A stretch of 64,000 nucleotides of DNA from Archegozetes longisetosus (taxonomy: Eukaryota; Arthropoda; Arachnida; Sarcoptiformes; Trhypochthoniidae), in NCBI GenBank assembly GCA_018873245.2, contig JAEMBT020000003.1:11501843-11565842 (forward strand), read 5' to 3'. Both the position numbers and the translations under genes were made by a program. The first letter of the stretch is position 1; every line of letters starts with the position of its first letter. Positions 26,201 to 39,869 of the stretch are shown here, in pieces. The notes beneath the pieces are model-generated. The model was not told where the DNA came from. It ran no database searches and was given only the letters and a program-made list of their open reading frames with translations.

Positions 26201-26635
26201 TGAATATCAAGCGAGAAATCAGATCACAATTTGGGGCCCAAACGCAAATGTATGAGAAATGACTTTTTTTTAAAGTTATGTCAAATTTGATCTCTTATTC
26301 AGATATTAGATTACGCCAACAAACAATGGGCTGGAATGATATCCGACTATTATAAACCTCGGTGGCAGTTGTTCATTGATTATCTCAATAAATCGTTGAC
26401 TGATAAAACACCATTCAATCAAAATGATTACAATAAAGAAGTTTTCGAGAAAGTGGAGCTCAAATTTGTTAATCAAAACCAAATTTTCACAACTAAACCT
26501 AAAGGTATAAAGTTTTGAACGATTACAAGATTGGAATCACTTTTACTAAACTATCGATTCTTGATTTCAGGTGATCCAATAATTACTGCAAAATCTATTT
26601 ACGAAAAATACAGGTTATTTTTCGATAAAGATTGA
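23291..26635 (+). CDS. NAGLU: Alpha-N-acetylglucosaminidase (GH89), copy 2
   Basis: Exons equivalent to 2-17 of copy 1 lie at 23291-23451, 23508-23689, 23758-23905, 23976-24046, 24103-24327, 24383-24446, 24503-24573, 24651-24725, 24782-24866, 24931-25080, 25144-25356, 25619-25797, 25854-26079, 26187-26249, 26303-26504 and 26571-26635. All phases match copy 1, and exon lengths match except exon 6 (one codon shorter) and the last. Both catalytic Glu motifs (LFNEM and LTSEG) are kept and no stop interrupts the frame. The first coding exon with signal peptide was not found between 22370 and 23290, so the 5' end is incomplete here. Parts of the exons and introns are almost identical to copy 1 while exons 13-14 are diverged, suggesting gene conversion. 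Predicted lysosomal or secreted glycosidase. Confidence 0.92.
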
Positions 26636-29093
26636 TTATGAAATAATTTGATCTACTAATTCAAACAATTTTATTTGTCATTAAATCATTTCAAGTAAAG
26701 TATATGTTAAAGACAGAGAATGAGTGCTTTTGATTAAGTCTATTAAATCTTCTAAAATATTTGAATTATTATTTTAGTTATTTTTCCGAAATATAATGAA
26801 AAGTTGATTCTTAAAATTCAAAAATTTCTTCAATAAAGAATTAAATTAAGATTAAGCGCAATAGCCAATAACATCGATACTATATATTAAAAGATTTCCG
26901 TTATAACACTGCTATATGATAGGCATTCTTAATAATCACAATCATCACTTCCTGAAAGGTTTCTCGTTTTTAACCCTTTTCACCATCTGATCGAAGAACC
27001 TTTCCTTTATACATCTTTTCTTCCGACTTTGCAATTGTATCTACTGGTGGATTAGTAGTATTTATACAGTGCGAGTAGATTAGTTCGGATCACACTCTCA
27101 AAATGATACTTTCCTACTAGCTTTGTATGTATTCTTATTCAAGTCTAATCATTAGAGATGAAATTTATATAAATTCATTTTTCTATTTAAAAAAGTAGTG
27201 TCGATTTCTATACAAGTGCTTATACTCTGATTTTGAATACGTTTATAAACAATATTTATATTAATAGTATTCAATGCGAGTACAAACAATGTTAGTAAGA
27301 GAATATCATTTCGGGAGTATGATTCCAACTGATCTGCCCACACTGAATACTCAGAACAAAAGCGTATTCAATTCAATTTAAAGGACATAAATTTGCTTAT
27401 CATTTCATATTACTTTTTAAGTCTTCTCGTAAAGTATCAAATATTAAGAAGCTTATAGGAAATTCAGTATAATGACCAGAGAAAACTACTAAAAAATTTC
27501 GCACATCACTGAAAGAGTAGTATAGCAATAGCATTTTTCTTGTTGCTATCGCATGTTGTTAAGCTTTAAAGTGTGCATTGGTCTGCGTCAAACCAAATAA
27601 GCCTCTCATCGAGTACATCAAATTTTATCCAAACCTGACTTTGGCAAAATCTCTTAGCAATCCTCCAAACTGTATAATTGACTCGATTGCAAGGTATAAG
27701 TGCCAAATAAACACTGATATATCAGTGGTTCTTCCACATTTTATATCATTTGCTGACAAATTCGAAAATCAACGATAACATAAGTTTCGTGGAATGATTA
27801 TCTATTATCAAGTGTTTGGTAACCATGAGCTCAGAAAATATTTTCCTGAATTTGATAGAAATCATAATTTGAGATGATATCTGAAACTATTAATGGCTTG
27901 ATATTTAAGAATTTTATATCATCGAAACTACAACCTTTTTGGAGTAGCACTAACTCATACAAAGTAATGAATTAACCAATATTATTATTTATTAAAAATA
28001 TACTGACATTTTTTCCTAACTAGTCTTTATCAACTTATCAAATATAGTTTATTTATATAAGTAAAACTCGATCATCTCATGAGAATAATTAATTTTAAAA
28101 AACTCTTAGTGATAAGGATTTTGTTCAAAGTTTTACACTCTTAGAAACTGCATTTATTCATTAAAACTAAAAGAAAATTCGTAAAGTTCTGCACAAAAGA
28201 TTTCTTTGCTTCATAAAGTACTTCTTAAACTGATTTTTTCCATAAATATCACATTCGATAGAAATTGTCAGGTGAAATACTTTCGCTCAAAAGTTGAATT
28301 TTGCCAAAAGCAAACTTTTATTAATTAACTTATTTTTAGAAATATGATACTTAGATGAGTATCATTAGAACTAAATTTATCTTTAAAACTAGACATATGA
28401 ATACCCTTCTCACTGAGGAACTTATGCATTCTTGTTTTAGCTCTACTCAAGTTATTGGTTTCTAAACCGTTTGCCGAATACTATTTTATTAGTGATGTTT
28501 TATAGAATCGCCGCAACAATTGAGCGGCGTTCAAATTTTTGATAGAATGACAACTAGACTCAGACATGATAACGTTTGTATGAGAGCGGTCTGCATTTAA
28601 TAACAAGTTTAAGAACAATAAGCGAATAATATAAACCCATCTAATATATTGTAACACATCGACCATACATTTTTTAGAACTTTCAATAAGTTCTGAACTA
28701 ATGATGTGAAAGTCGATGTATTACTGGGGTCTAATATAAAAAAGATATACTTTTTTAATATGCAAGGTGTGGTCATGTAAGGGAAGAACTAAATGTTTTT
28801 ATGTAACTTGTGTTAGTGCGTTAATAAATATCATAGTTTGAAATATGAATTTGATGTTTAAAATACAATCTCAGGCAAATTAAGAGAAAAAGAGATTCGA
28901 AACTGAGAGTATTGATCAATTGTGACGATAAAGAGGATCTAAGTATGGGACGCAATCCCTAAAGGCCACAATATTTAAGTCAAGGCCGTCTACTTGACTG
29001 TCAGTCAGACTACTAATGGCTGAATTTGTAAACAATTTTGTATTGAAATATCACATTTATTAGCGCATATAAATAAGAATCAGTTGTTTAGAA
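26636..29093. other. Intergenic, with one unexplained open stretch
   Basis: Mostly AT-rich unique sequence. From about 27560 to 27776 the plus strand has a protein-like open frame containing KPNKPLIEYIKFYPNLTLAK and, after one TAA, further open sequence to about 27880 (HKFRGMIIYYQVFGNHEL). It could be a decayed gene, but no family was recognised. Nothing else was found. Confidence 0.25.
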
Positions 29094-30967
<1,874 letters not shown>

Positions 30968-31537
30968 ACTAAATTTTTTTACTTATCAATTTATTATTCA
31001 TACGATTTATATCTGATTTGTTATAATGAATCACTTCCGAAACTGTTCTCATTAAAAATAAGTAATTTAATTAATTTATATTCCTATGACTTATCTCGTT
31101 GTATAAAAATTTAGCTGAGAATAAGTAACTCTATGGAAATTAATCATTGAATTACGTTTTTCTAGAAATAGTACTTCCTTTGATTACATAAACCTTAAAC
31201 TTCAGTCTTAAGATAAGTTTTATCTTAATTATAAAGTAGAATAAATAAAAACCTCAACAAAAATTCTTGTTAAGTTATCACTCGGGAGAATCAATGCAAA
31301 AGTTCATATAAAACTGTTGGTTAAGGCTAACTGAGTATCACTTATACTTTTGCGTGTCAATTAAAAAGTTAAAAAATAAATTAACTGACGATAAAAGTTT
31401 TTATTCAGTTCAAGATTGACTTTAATATTACTAAATCATAATCGCTGATATTTAAGATCGGGTTAAAATTTATTCTGTCTTGTTAAATCTTTTTTTCAAG
31501 TGTTGATAGCAAGTTAAATCATAAAAAGTGAAGAAAA

Positions 31538-33026
31538 ATGTCTAAATTTATTTTTGTAATTTGTTTGGTTTATTGTGTATTCCGTACATCGCGAGTACAA
31601 TCAGCCTCGTGTCCAGATATTCAGACTATGCAAAATTTTAAGGCAGATAAGGTATTAATTGTTAAACTGATTAACGTAGTGGAAGAAAAGTGAATAAAGT
31701 TTCTAATGTTACTTTTTAGATATATATATATATATATATATATATGTTAGAATTTTTATTTCGATTTCAATAATAAAGCAAAATTTACGCTCCAATTAAT
31801 AGCTATGTGAGGATAGAATCTATATGATTAATGAGTGCACGAACTATAGGGATGCTACATCTCCGGTCTTAAATTTTTTTGTGCGAAAATCCATTTTCAT
31901 CAAATTTTTTAGAGAAAACTTCGAACTAAACTTCAATATTTCTTCTCAAAGCTTTAAAATTGGAGAATGATGTATCAGATATACTAAGAAGTTCGGCTAA
32001 AATAGTGATTTAGTTGCATTGAAAATAGATACTTAAAAATTTTCTGAAAGAGATGATCAATTAGCGGGTGAGATGAAAAGAACATTCGGGTATTATTCGT
32101 AGGATCGTCGATAAGTTAAACTTGAATATAGAATCATGAAAATTTGTAAATCTCAAGTAAAAGCTTCAGAAAATATTTAAAGGTACCTCTTATGACTATT
32201 TCTGTCCAACTTTGAACTTATTTGAGGGCGAAATCCCTAGCTAACTCTATTCTATAAGGTTTATAAAACAAAATCTATACTCGAAAGTAAGTTTATAATA
32301 TGGATTTGTGTTCAATGCTTTCCATTACAAAAATGATTAATCGATTTTTTGTAACTTTCAATTTCAAATTTTCTGGTGATAAGTATGTCGGAAAATGGTA
32401 TGAAATAGAGAAATATCCGCTTATTTGGGAAGCTGGTCAGAAATGCATAACAGCTAACTATACGCTCAACTCTAACGGAACACTTACTGTTTTTAATTCA
32501 GCAATCTTAAAATTGTATGATATTCTGAATATTATTTTATGATCGATATTGTCATTTCTATGAAAAACTTTCATAGAATCAACATTCCAATTAATATCAC
32601 TGGTCTGGCCACACCTAATGCTACTGATCCATCAAGATTGACTGTAGAGTTTAGTAGATGTAAGATGTCTCATAAAAGTTTTTAAATAAAACTAAAGCTA
32701 TTTCGTCATTTTTCTAGTCGGAAAAGGAAAGTATTGGGTCATAGATACTGATTATGATTCCTATTCTCTGGTTTATTCGTGCACTCAAATTGCATTCTTT
32801 AGAATAGGTAAACAATTATTCAATAATTGAGTTTTGTAGCGCTATTATTAATGAAATGGTCTTAAATGTAATGAATTTTTTCATACAAGAAAATGCATGG
32901 GTTCTAAGCCGGACGCCAACTCTTGATTCTCAAATAATAGAAAATTTGAAAAGCAAGTTGTCTGCTGTCAACAGCGCAACTTATCTATTCTTAACCACTG
33001 ATCAAACAAATTGTCCTAAGAATTGA
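31538..33026 (+). CDS. Apolipoprotein-D-like lipocalin B
   Basis: Five exons (31538-31651, 32384-32514, 32577-32659, 32718-32807 and 32890-33026) have phases identical to lipocalin A and encode 184 residues. Features are a signal peptide, a SCPDIQTMQNF segment, the signature [43 protein letters not shown] and the C-terminal ENAWVLSRTPTLDS. Exons 2, 3 and 5 have exactly the same lengths as in lipocalin A, so the pair arose by tandem duplication. Intron 1 is 732 bp and contains a TA microsatellite. A polyadenylation-type AATAAA is at 33130. The product is a secreted small-ligand carrier; the ligand is unknown. Confidence 0.87.
31720..31745. repeat. (TA)n microsatellite
   Basis: About 13 uninterrupted AT/TA units inside intron 1 of lipocalin B. 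A shorter similar tract lies near 46682-46698. Confidence 0.9.
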
Positions 33027-35608
33027 CTATAATTTAATTATTCTATTTAATAATATTTTGCTTACTTATAATTATAATTTACTTGAACCTTATTAAAACT
33101 ATGATAAATTTGATGTACTTTAAGCCCTCAATAAACTAAATAAAAAATTGAATATTCAGTCTTGAATCGCCTTATCAGTATGGGATCAATATTGACTCTG
33201 TGCAGATAATTTTTGAATGTGAGTATGAACTTTTACTAAAATTCTGATCAAATCTAAAACCTTTTAGTAATCTAAGTCTTTTAGTAAGGCTTTAATGAGG
33301 TGACACTTATCAATCGTTTATTTACCGAATGTTTAGTTACTTTTCTTTGACATTTAACGCACTTTCAAAACTCATAACATATTTTTCTAATAGGAATGTA
33401 TATCTACGTTTTCAAGATATCTGATATATTTTATACCTAACTAAAGATATTATTTTAACAATTACTTTATTGCCCTAAATTTCTACTAAATTACTTACCT
33501 GCTAAAGAAATGAAAGAGACTCAGATCTAGTGAACAATATTTGATATATATAAATAATGCGCTTATAGCATTAAAAATGTTAACAGTATCTATGTGTTTC
33601 TCTTCCGTAATTGCGTTAAGTTCTAGTAATACATTAATAACTGTAAACTAGTCTTCAATTAATGCATATAAAGAGATCAAAAATAACAAAATATCCTATC
33701 ATTTTTTGAATTCAAATAAAGTTATGTTTGGAATTTACTTTATCCTTCAACTTATGTAAAATACGAAACAAAATCGGCTAAAATTGTGCTGCCATGTCTT
33801 TATTATAACAGATATTCGCTATAAACAAATTCCAAAAGTTTTTCTAAACTTTTTTCTTAATCGCGTTGATAAGAGTTATAATGAACAGAGTCAAAGATTA
33901 AGTGTTTAATTTTGAATTTTTTATCGATTAGATTTATTGATAAATAAAATAAACTTTAAAAATAGTGTATGAAATAAATGAAAGAGTTTTTGTCTTAAAT
34001 GTTTATTCTAGACTAAATCTCACAAAGCCATTCGTGAGAGATTTCTCAACGAACTCAAAGATTATGATTAAAGAGTGAAGGCAAGTTTGGAGCGCGAAGA
34101 AAAACAACTCTAACATTTACTTTAACAAATTTATTATCCTTAAACACTACTTCTGTTGAATTAATCATTAAAGACAGAATGAATAGAAGTCAGTAATAAG
34201 ATTTCTAAAGTTTACTCATCAGTCAATATAAATATCGAGTTCTTAAGGGATATTTTTCTTATTTTATTTAACTGCTAGTTTAGCAGTGCGTTTTATAGCG
34301 AATACTCGATATTGAACTTTAGATTTTAGGTGAAAATGATTTTTTCTTGAAAAGTGTTCTTGAAAAGGATTAAAAATTTCGGCCATATTTTTTATCAACG
34401 TGTTATGACTCTCATTCAACTAAAATCAATTCATAGATGAGAGTATGTAAGAAATATACTAATATAAGTGGTCATGAAAGCAAAAATTTTGTAATCATTA
34501 TGTAATAAAATAGTTTGTAATTTGCATCATTCAATAAAAAAATTAAACGTTTGAGTTCTATTCAAGGATACAATACCTGTTATCTATTGTGATAGATAGT
34601 GAGATGATTAAATTTCAATCCGATTAAGTTTATTGATTGACTGCCGAATCATAACGTAAGCTTTTATTATACAAGAAAAGTTAGTGAAAATCCATAGTAA
34701 AACTGTTAGAACTCAGGGTAGCAATTTTGCAATACTAGAAAACTACAATATTTTATATTTGGTGAATTTGAAACAGAACAAATATATTTCTCAAGGATAC
34801 GTTAGCCTTGTATAGTACTTATTGAATGAGTACAAGAAGTTAAAACCACAACCGTTGAAGTTAAAGAAGTTAAAGAAAAACCTTTGTTCATTTTCCTTTC
34901 CTCAAGTTTCTTACTTAACTAGTTACGAAACTGGTCTGTTTGACGTAAATAAGTTTAATAAGACATTTATTCAAATTCACATATCCTGCTTTAATGATTA
35001 AGTATCGAACTAATCAAGTTTTCATTTAAACATACGCGACCCGTTGAATAGCAGTTTTTAATTAAGAATAGAATAAATATTGGACATATTTGAATTTTTC
35101 TATGTTATAATTAGCTTTTAAGTAAATATCAACTATAGATTTTATTAGAAAGATACGTGTGATACAGGAAATACTTTTGTATGTTAGTTCTCAAAAAGTT
35201 AGTTTCAAAGACAACAATCGAGTTAAAGAGTGATTATTTTGATCTTTTGTATTGTTTTATATTACGACAAAAGAATTTCGAAACTTAAAATAAAGTTAAA
35301 ATAAATTTTTGACCAAAACTGCTTACTATTTAATTGGGTAGCTTTGAACATTTTCCAAACATAGCCTGAGTAACTTTGTTTCTGATAGAAATTATGTGCA
35401 AAATAAGAACTTGTACACTTTTCATTGAAATTATTGATTCAAATTAATATTCAATAAATACTAAATGAATCTCAAATAAGTATATAGTTTTGTTTTTGAA
35501 CATTATTTTAATTTTAATATAGTTTACCAAAATGTTTAGTTATAAGAGATTGAATGCATAACAATCGCAAATAATTGCAGTTCTTTTGTTTATGTCGTGA
35601 GACGAAGG
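33027..35608. other. Intergenic, nothing recognised
   Basis: AT-rich sequence with only short chance open frames. No repeat or transposon end was identified apart from the poly(A) signal of lipocalin B at the start. Confidence 0.3.
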
Positions 35609-36492
35609 AGGGTTCCGCAGTCCCATAGTCTACAGCCCCAGCAGGTAATCACTTAATACTTTTTATACGAATAGTGGATAAAGAGTTAAGAAATTAATTT
35701 TATAAATGTATTCTTCTACAACGCTATCTTTAGCAGAAAAGTGAAAATATTAAGATTTGCATTCATTTGTATTGTTTTTGTTTTGCACAACATATTGTTT
35801 TTTATTATTGTTCTTCTGAGGTATTCATCATTTTAAGGTAAGTTATATATTTTTTACACATATTAATATATTTTGAAATTTGCATGCGGTCTGGGGGTAA
35901 AGTAGTTGAATATAATAGGCTTTTTAAATATATTTTAAAATTTCTTATATAAATGAATGCAAGTATAGCCATTTTATGAAACTTTCCACATACTCCTCCA
36001 ATAACATTAGAAACTTCTGATGAGTAATTTTTTTATACTTTTCATAAATTTTAGAATCTCTATCCAGACTTAATCAATAAATGTCATTGTCATATGCTTC
36101 TGTAGTTTTACGCGATTTTCTAAATTTTACCAGGGAGATACCACCCTAATTTATGTTTCTTATAACAAATAACTAAAATACACATCACATATATTTTTTC
36201 TAGGTTGATACCTCGTTGGCAACATTTTTATAAAATTTTTAATAAAAAATTATCCTTATAAACATCCAAATAAGTCTAGTTTTTCTGTGAAGAAATTTTA
36301 AAAATATCTTTTGTTGCTTTTCCCCTAAAAAATCGCGAAAATTTTTGCAATTTGATTTTATTGTAGCTTCCAGGGGGCCAAAGGTCAAGGTCATTTGGTG
36401 TAACCTAACTTTTAAGGATCCTCTATACTATATTAAAGTTTTGTTAAAAAAATTGGTGCTCTGGGCTCAGGCCCTCTGAGTTGCGGAACCCT
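35609..36492. mobile_element. Non-autonomous element with AGGGTTCCGCA ends
   Basis: The left end reads AGGGTTCCGCAGTCCC and the right end is the inverse of AGGGTTCCGCAACTCAG, enclosing 884 bp without coding capacity. Both ends are GC-richer than the AT-rich middle. Target duplications were not evident, so the superfamily is not assigned. Confidence 0.5.
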
Positions 36493-36835
36493 TCTTTCCA
36501 CAAAGGATTCAAAATTCATTAGACGTGATATACGTCTAGAAATAAACAATTATTTTGAAGCAATACTTAATTTGATTGAATAATACCTCTTTAAATCTAT
36601 CAGTTTTAAAAAATATTTACTAAGTTTGTCCATTTAAGCAACTTATTTATCATTAGCTGAAATGCTGTTATTCAGTACTAATCCAAGGTTATCTCTGCTA
36701 ATTAGTATTCGTAGCAGTCATTCGACCAGTTGAAAAATCAATTCATCTTAATTAGGGATTTTCGACAGGAATACCAACGATATTTAGGAAAATTTTTATA
36801 ATTGTTTTTCCTCGGAAAATTTTATTTGTTTTTCA

Positions 36836-37666
36836 TCAGCAATAACTTGAATAATCGCTTGAATCGTAAAAATAAGGTACTTCTCCAATAGAGAACTCAT
36901 AACTGTTACGACTTTTTTCTTCGTCAGTCAATGAATCGGTTTGTGTGAATCGATTACTACTTTTTGCATTAATCACTTTCTCTTGAATGAAAAAAGTTTG
37001 ATTTGCTCTTTCACACGTTGTCAGTTCTGTTTGAGTACCAAAATCTTTACTTTCAATACCAAACTTATATTGTGTCGACTTTTCAATAGTTGAATAATGA
37101 GTTTGCGTGCACTGTGTTAAACACTGAACACCATTGGTATTGTTTGACGATATAACTGATGAATTGATTTGAGTCGCACTCTTAATCACTTGTTTTAACT
37201 GATTTATTAAAGCACTCATATCTAGATTGTTATCTGTTGTCTGTTCACTTTCTGTTTGAACGGATTTTGATTCTGGAAAACGAATAGGAGATAGAGCTCT
37301 GTCTATAAGTGTAGGCTTTTCCACATGCTTTGCACATTTCTCATATTCAAAGTTATGATCACTCATTAATGACAGAATCATTTTCTTCTCACAACAATTG
37401 AAATCGAGTTGTTTCGGTTCGCATAATAGATATGCGGAATGTATAGAGTTTTGGCTCAAAACAGGACTTGCATTGGATTGAGATGTTTGTTCGTATTGTT
37501 GTTTCTGTGATAAAAGCGATGATAAATAAGTGTAATAACTATTTTGCAATTGATTTGTTTGCTGTGCCGATAATTTGAGTCTATTTTGTTCTTCGAGTAA
37601 TTTTTGCATTTCTTCAATAATTTGTATTTGATTTACTGATTTTTGAAATCCAGTTATTGAACTCAT
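36836..37666 (-). CDS. Coiled-coil protein with repeated TQT motifs
   Basis: A single open frame of 276 codons with ATG at 37666, the longest uninterrupted frame in the window. Residues about 14-35 (IQIIEEMQKLLEEQNRLKL) predict a short amphipathic coiled coil. The rest is polar and probably disordered, with a Gln/Ser/Asn-rich middle. From residue about 130 onward there are repeated TQT-like motifs: KSVQTES, QCTQTHY, KSTQYKF, FGTQTEL, RANQTFF and RFTQTDS. TQT preceded by a basic residue is the consensus for binding dynein light chain LC8 (DYNLL). Several spaced copies are typical of multivalent LC8 partners such as ASCIZ, Chica and Ana2. LC8 binding is inference, and no named orthologue was recognised. 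It may continue beyond this exon. Confidence 0.6.
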   Translation of the reverse strand: MSSITGFQKSVNQIQIIEEMQKLLEEQNRLKLSAQQTNQLQNSYYTYLSSLLSQKQQYEQTSQSNASPVLSQNSIHSAYLLCEPKQLDFNCCEKKMILSLMSDHNFEYEKCAKHVEKPTLIDRALSPIRFPESKSVQTESEQTTDNNLDMSALINQLKQVIKSATQINSSVISSNNTNGVQCLTQCTQTHYSTIEKSTQYKFGIESKDFGTQTELTTCERANQTFFIQEKVINAKSSNRFTQTDSLTDEEKSRNSYEFSIGEVPYFYDSSDYSSYC

Positions 37667-37836
37667 TTTTTATAACTTCATCCGTAATATTCGTGTATTG
37701 AACTGCTGTTAAGTTATTAGCTTTGGAATGAATACAAATTCATTAGTTTATAATCAATGATGAAATAAAATGAACAACTTTTAAATAATGATTAAAATAA
37801 TCATAAGTAATGATTGACAGAATTAGATGTTTGGAG

Positions 37837-38326
37837 TAGAGCTTGACATTTTCAAAAATTGTCATAACCTCAACCTCCTGCAACCGCCTGATATGAAAAC
37901 CGCAACCGCTCCTCATCCACTTCTAACTAAAATCGGCTAACCGCAAAATCAATCGCAAATAACCGCTTTGAATGAGTTTATTATTTGGCATAAGTGTGAA
38001 AAATATTACAATCAGTCATCGTGGAGAATAACTTCTAAATTACGCAAAATAAGATCAAAATTTGATCTTTTAAATAGCAATTTATCAATTTTTCTGTACT
38101 AATACAAGATCTTTTGTCAGTTAATGTCATTCCTGCATAACTGAAATTACACTCACTTGAAATACCCGTGGCCGGTATAAATTTTTATGCGGTTATTTTT
38201 ATGCAGCACAATAACCTCAACCGCCCGCAACCGCTGGCTCTTATACTCACAACCTCCCCTGAACCGAGGATGCTGGAGGTTAACCGCATCACAACCGCGG
38301 TTGAGGTTATGTTATGTCATGGTCTA
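37837..38326. mobile_element. hAT MITE with AACCGC motifs, exact 8-bp TSD
   Basis: The 490-bp element begins TAGAGCTTGACAT and ends with the inverse of TAGACCATGACAT. GTTTGGAG is duplicated exactly on both sides (37829-37836 and 38327-38334), which is diagnostic of hAT-type insertion. Both subterminal regions are filled with ACCTCAACC and AACCGC motifs in opposite orientation. It has no transposase. An 85-codon open frame that crosses the right end is not a gene. Confidence 0.85.
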
Positions 38327-39135
38327 GTTTGGAGGTCGGGAACGTTTAATACTATATTAGGTGTGCATTTTATGTGCGACATAAATGTGTTGTCACTACT
38401 GATTATTCACTTCATAAACATGTAGACAAAGAATAAAGTAAAACATTGAACCAAAGGATCTTCATTCTATATTCAAACAAAATTTCTATTAATATAAGTC
38501 CAGTCTATCTCTTTGACTGACAAAACCAATTTTCAATGTTATCTCAAATATTATTATTAGTTGTGATTCCCCAAATTGTTGCAGTTGTTGTAATCTTAAA
38601 GTGATCCTCATTGTTAGTGTACAGTTTCTCTATGGAATCTTTAAGTGAATTTCAAAATAAATTGTTAGAAATATTTCATCAGAAACAATGCACGTTTACA
38701 ATGAGGATCACGTTTACCGAACTGTAATTTTAAGTTCAATAAAGTTTTGATCAATTGTTATTCTGAGAAATGTGAGCGCGGTCTGCAAGAATATAAGGTA
38801 AAATGAACTAAATCCAAATAACTCTTATCAAAATTTTTAACTTTTAACTCAGTGAAACGTCAAATAATGTTTCGAATTATTCTATTATCCCTACAATCAC
38901 TTTCTAAAAATTGAACAAAGGCTTGAAAATACATTGTTAGCTCTAACCTTAATAACTTGTTATGGAAAATTCAAGTAAAAATGTTGACTTATCAGTTTTA
39001 AGTAGTGCATTACTTGATCTCTCGTGCTGTGAATCACGTTCACGCTTAAAAAGTCAAAGTGATCACATACTAATCAGTGATGAAAAAGCTTGACGTATCC
39101 AGGTCAAAGCTCGTAAGTATTTTTAGCGTTCTTCA

Positions 39136-39546
39136 TTACAACTTTATAACCAGAGTATAAAAATGAAAGTAATTTTCAAGTTCAGACTCACCCTTTTGTA
39201 GTTGAGATCCAGATTTTTGTTTGAACCAAATAACTTGTTTGCGATGTTCCAATAAGTCTTTAGGCACTGATTCTCCACCGACTAACACAATTGCTTTTAC
39301 TTCATACAAACAAATAGCAGGCATACAATCTTTGATTATAGACCCGTAATAGACCCACAGTTCGATTTCAATGTTATCATTAGTTTCAAACTCCAATATT
39401 CTTAAGTTCGTGTATTTATTTTCTGTAAATATATTGAACTCAACACCTGATAATGTATTAACCAATTGAGATAAAACTGATGATGGTTCACTGTTTTCAT
39501 TGACATTTGTTCCAAAAACTAATAAAATTTTCAATTTGGATGACAT
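39136..39546 (-). CDS. Possible IFT22/RABL5-like fragment
   Basis: The minus-strand frame from ATG 39546 starts SSKLKILLVFG and later contains LRILEFETND and EIELWVYYGS, then MPAICLYEVKAIVLV. This order resembles the atypical small GTPase IFT22 (KILFVG...RILEFE...EFELWD.GG...PA...), an intraflagellar transport subunit. The P-loop GKT is not present: the loop reads NVNENSEP. A strong donor (G|GTGAGT near 39190) suggests that coding leaves this frame after about 118 residues. The following exon could not be fixed with matching phase. It may be a divergent or partial gene, or a different GTPase-like protein. Confidence 0.35.
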   Translation of the reverse strand: MSSKLKILLVFGTNVNENSEPSSVLSQLVNTLSGVEFNIFTENKYTNLRILEFETNDNIEIELWVYYGSIIKDCMPAICLYEVKAIVLVGGESVPKDLLEHRKQVIWFKQKSGSQLQKGESELENYFHFYTLVIKL

Positions 39547-39869
39547 AGTACCTTAATTCGGGCAGATGTTTGTTATGTAAGAGGATTTGTTTTCAACGAC
39601 TAATTTGTTGCTATGAAACAGTCTTTTTGTACTTCAAACAAAATCCGCTTTCTATCTAAATGGTTGAAATATACTTAAAATGATATATAACTGTATTCGC
39701 TTATTTTGTATTTTAAATCAAAGATTATCCTATAAATGATAATAACTACTCATAGAACAAAAATTACAAGGTTTTGAATTGAAATTTATACAATGGAAGC
39801 AGAAAAATTGACTTACTTGATTATCAATTCATTTTGTGTTATGCGAAAAAAGAGAAACGGTCGACCACT

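Noticed and set aside
38962..39094. A 44-codon plus-strand frame with natural-looking composition opposite the 3' side of the IFT22-like fragment
   Set aside because: Both strands are open there, no splice-consistent partner was found and no family similarity is visible, so it was not called as a gene.
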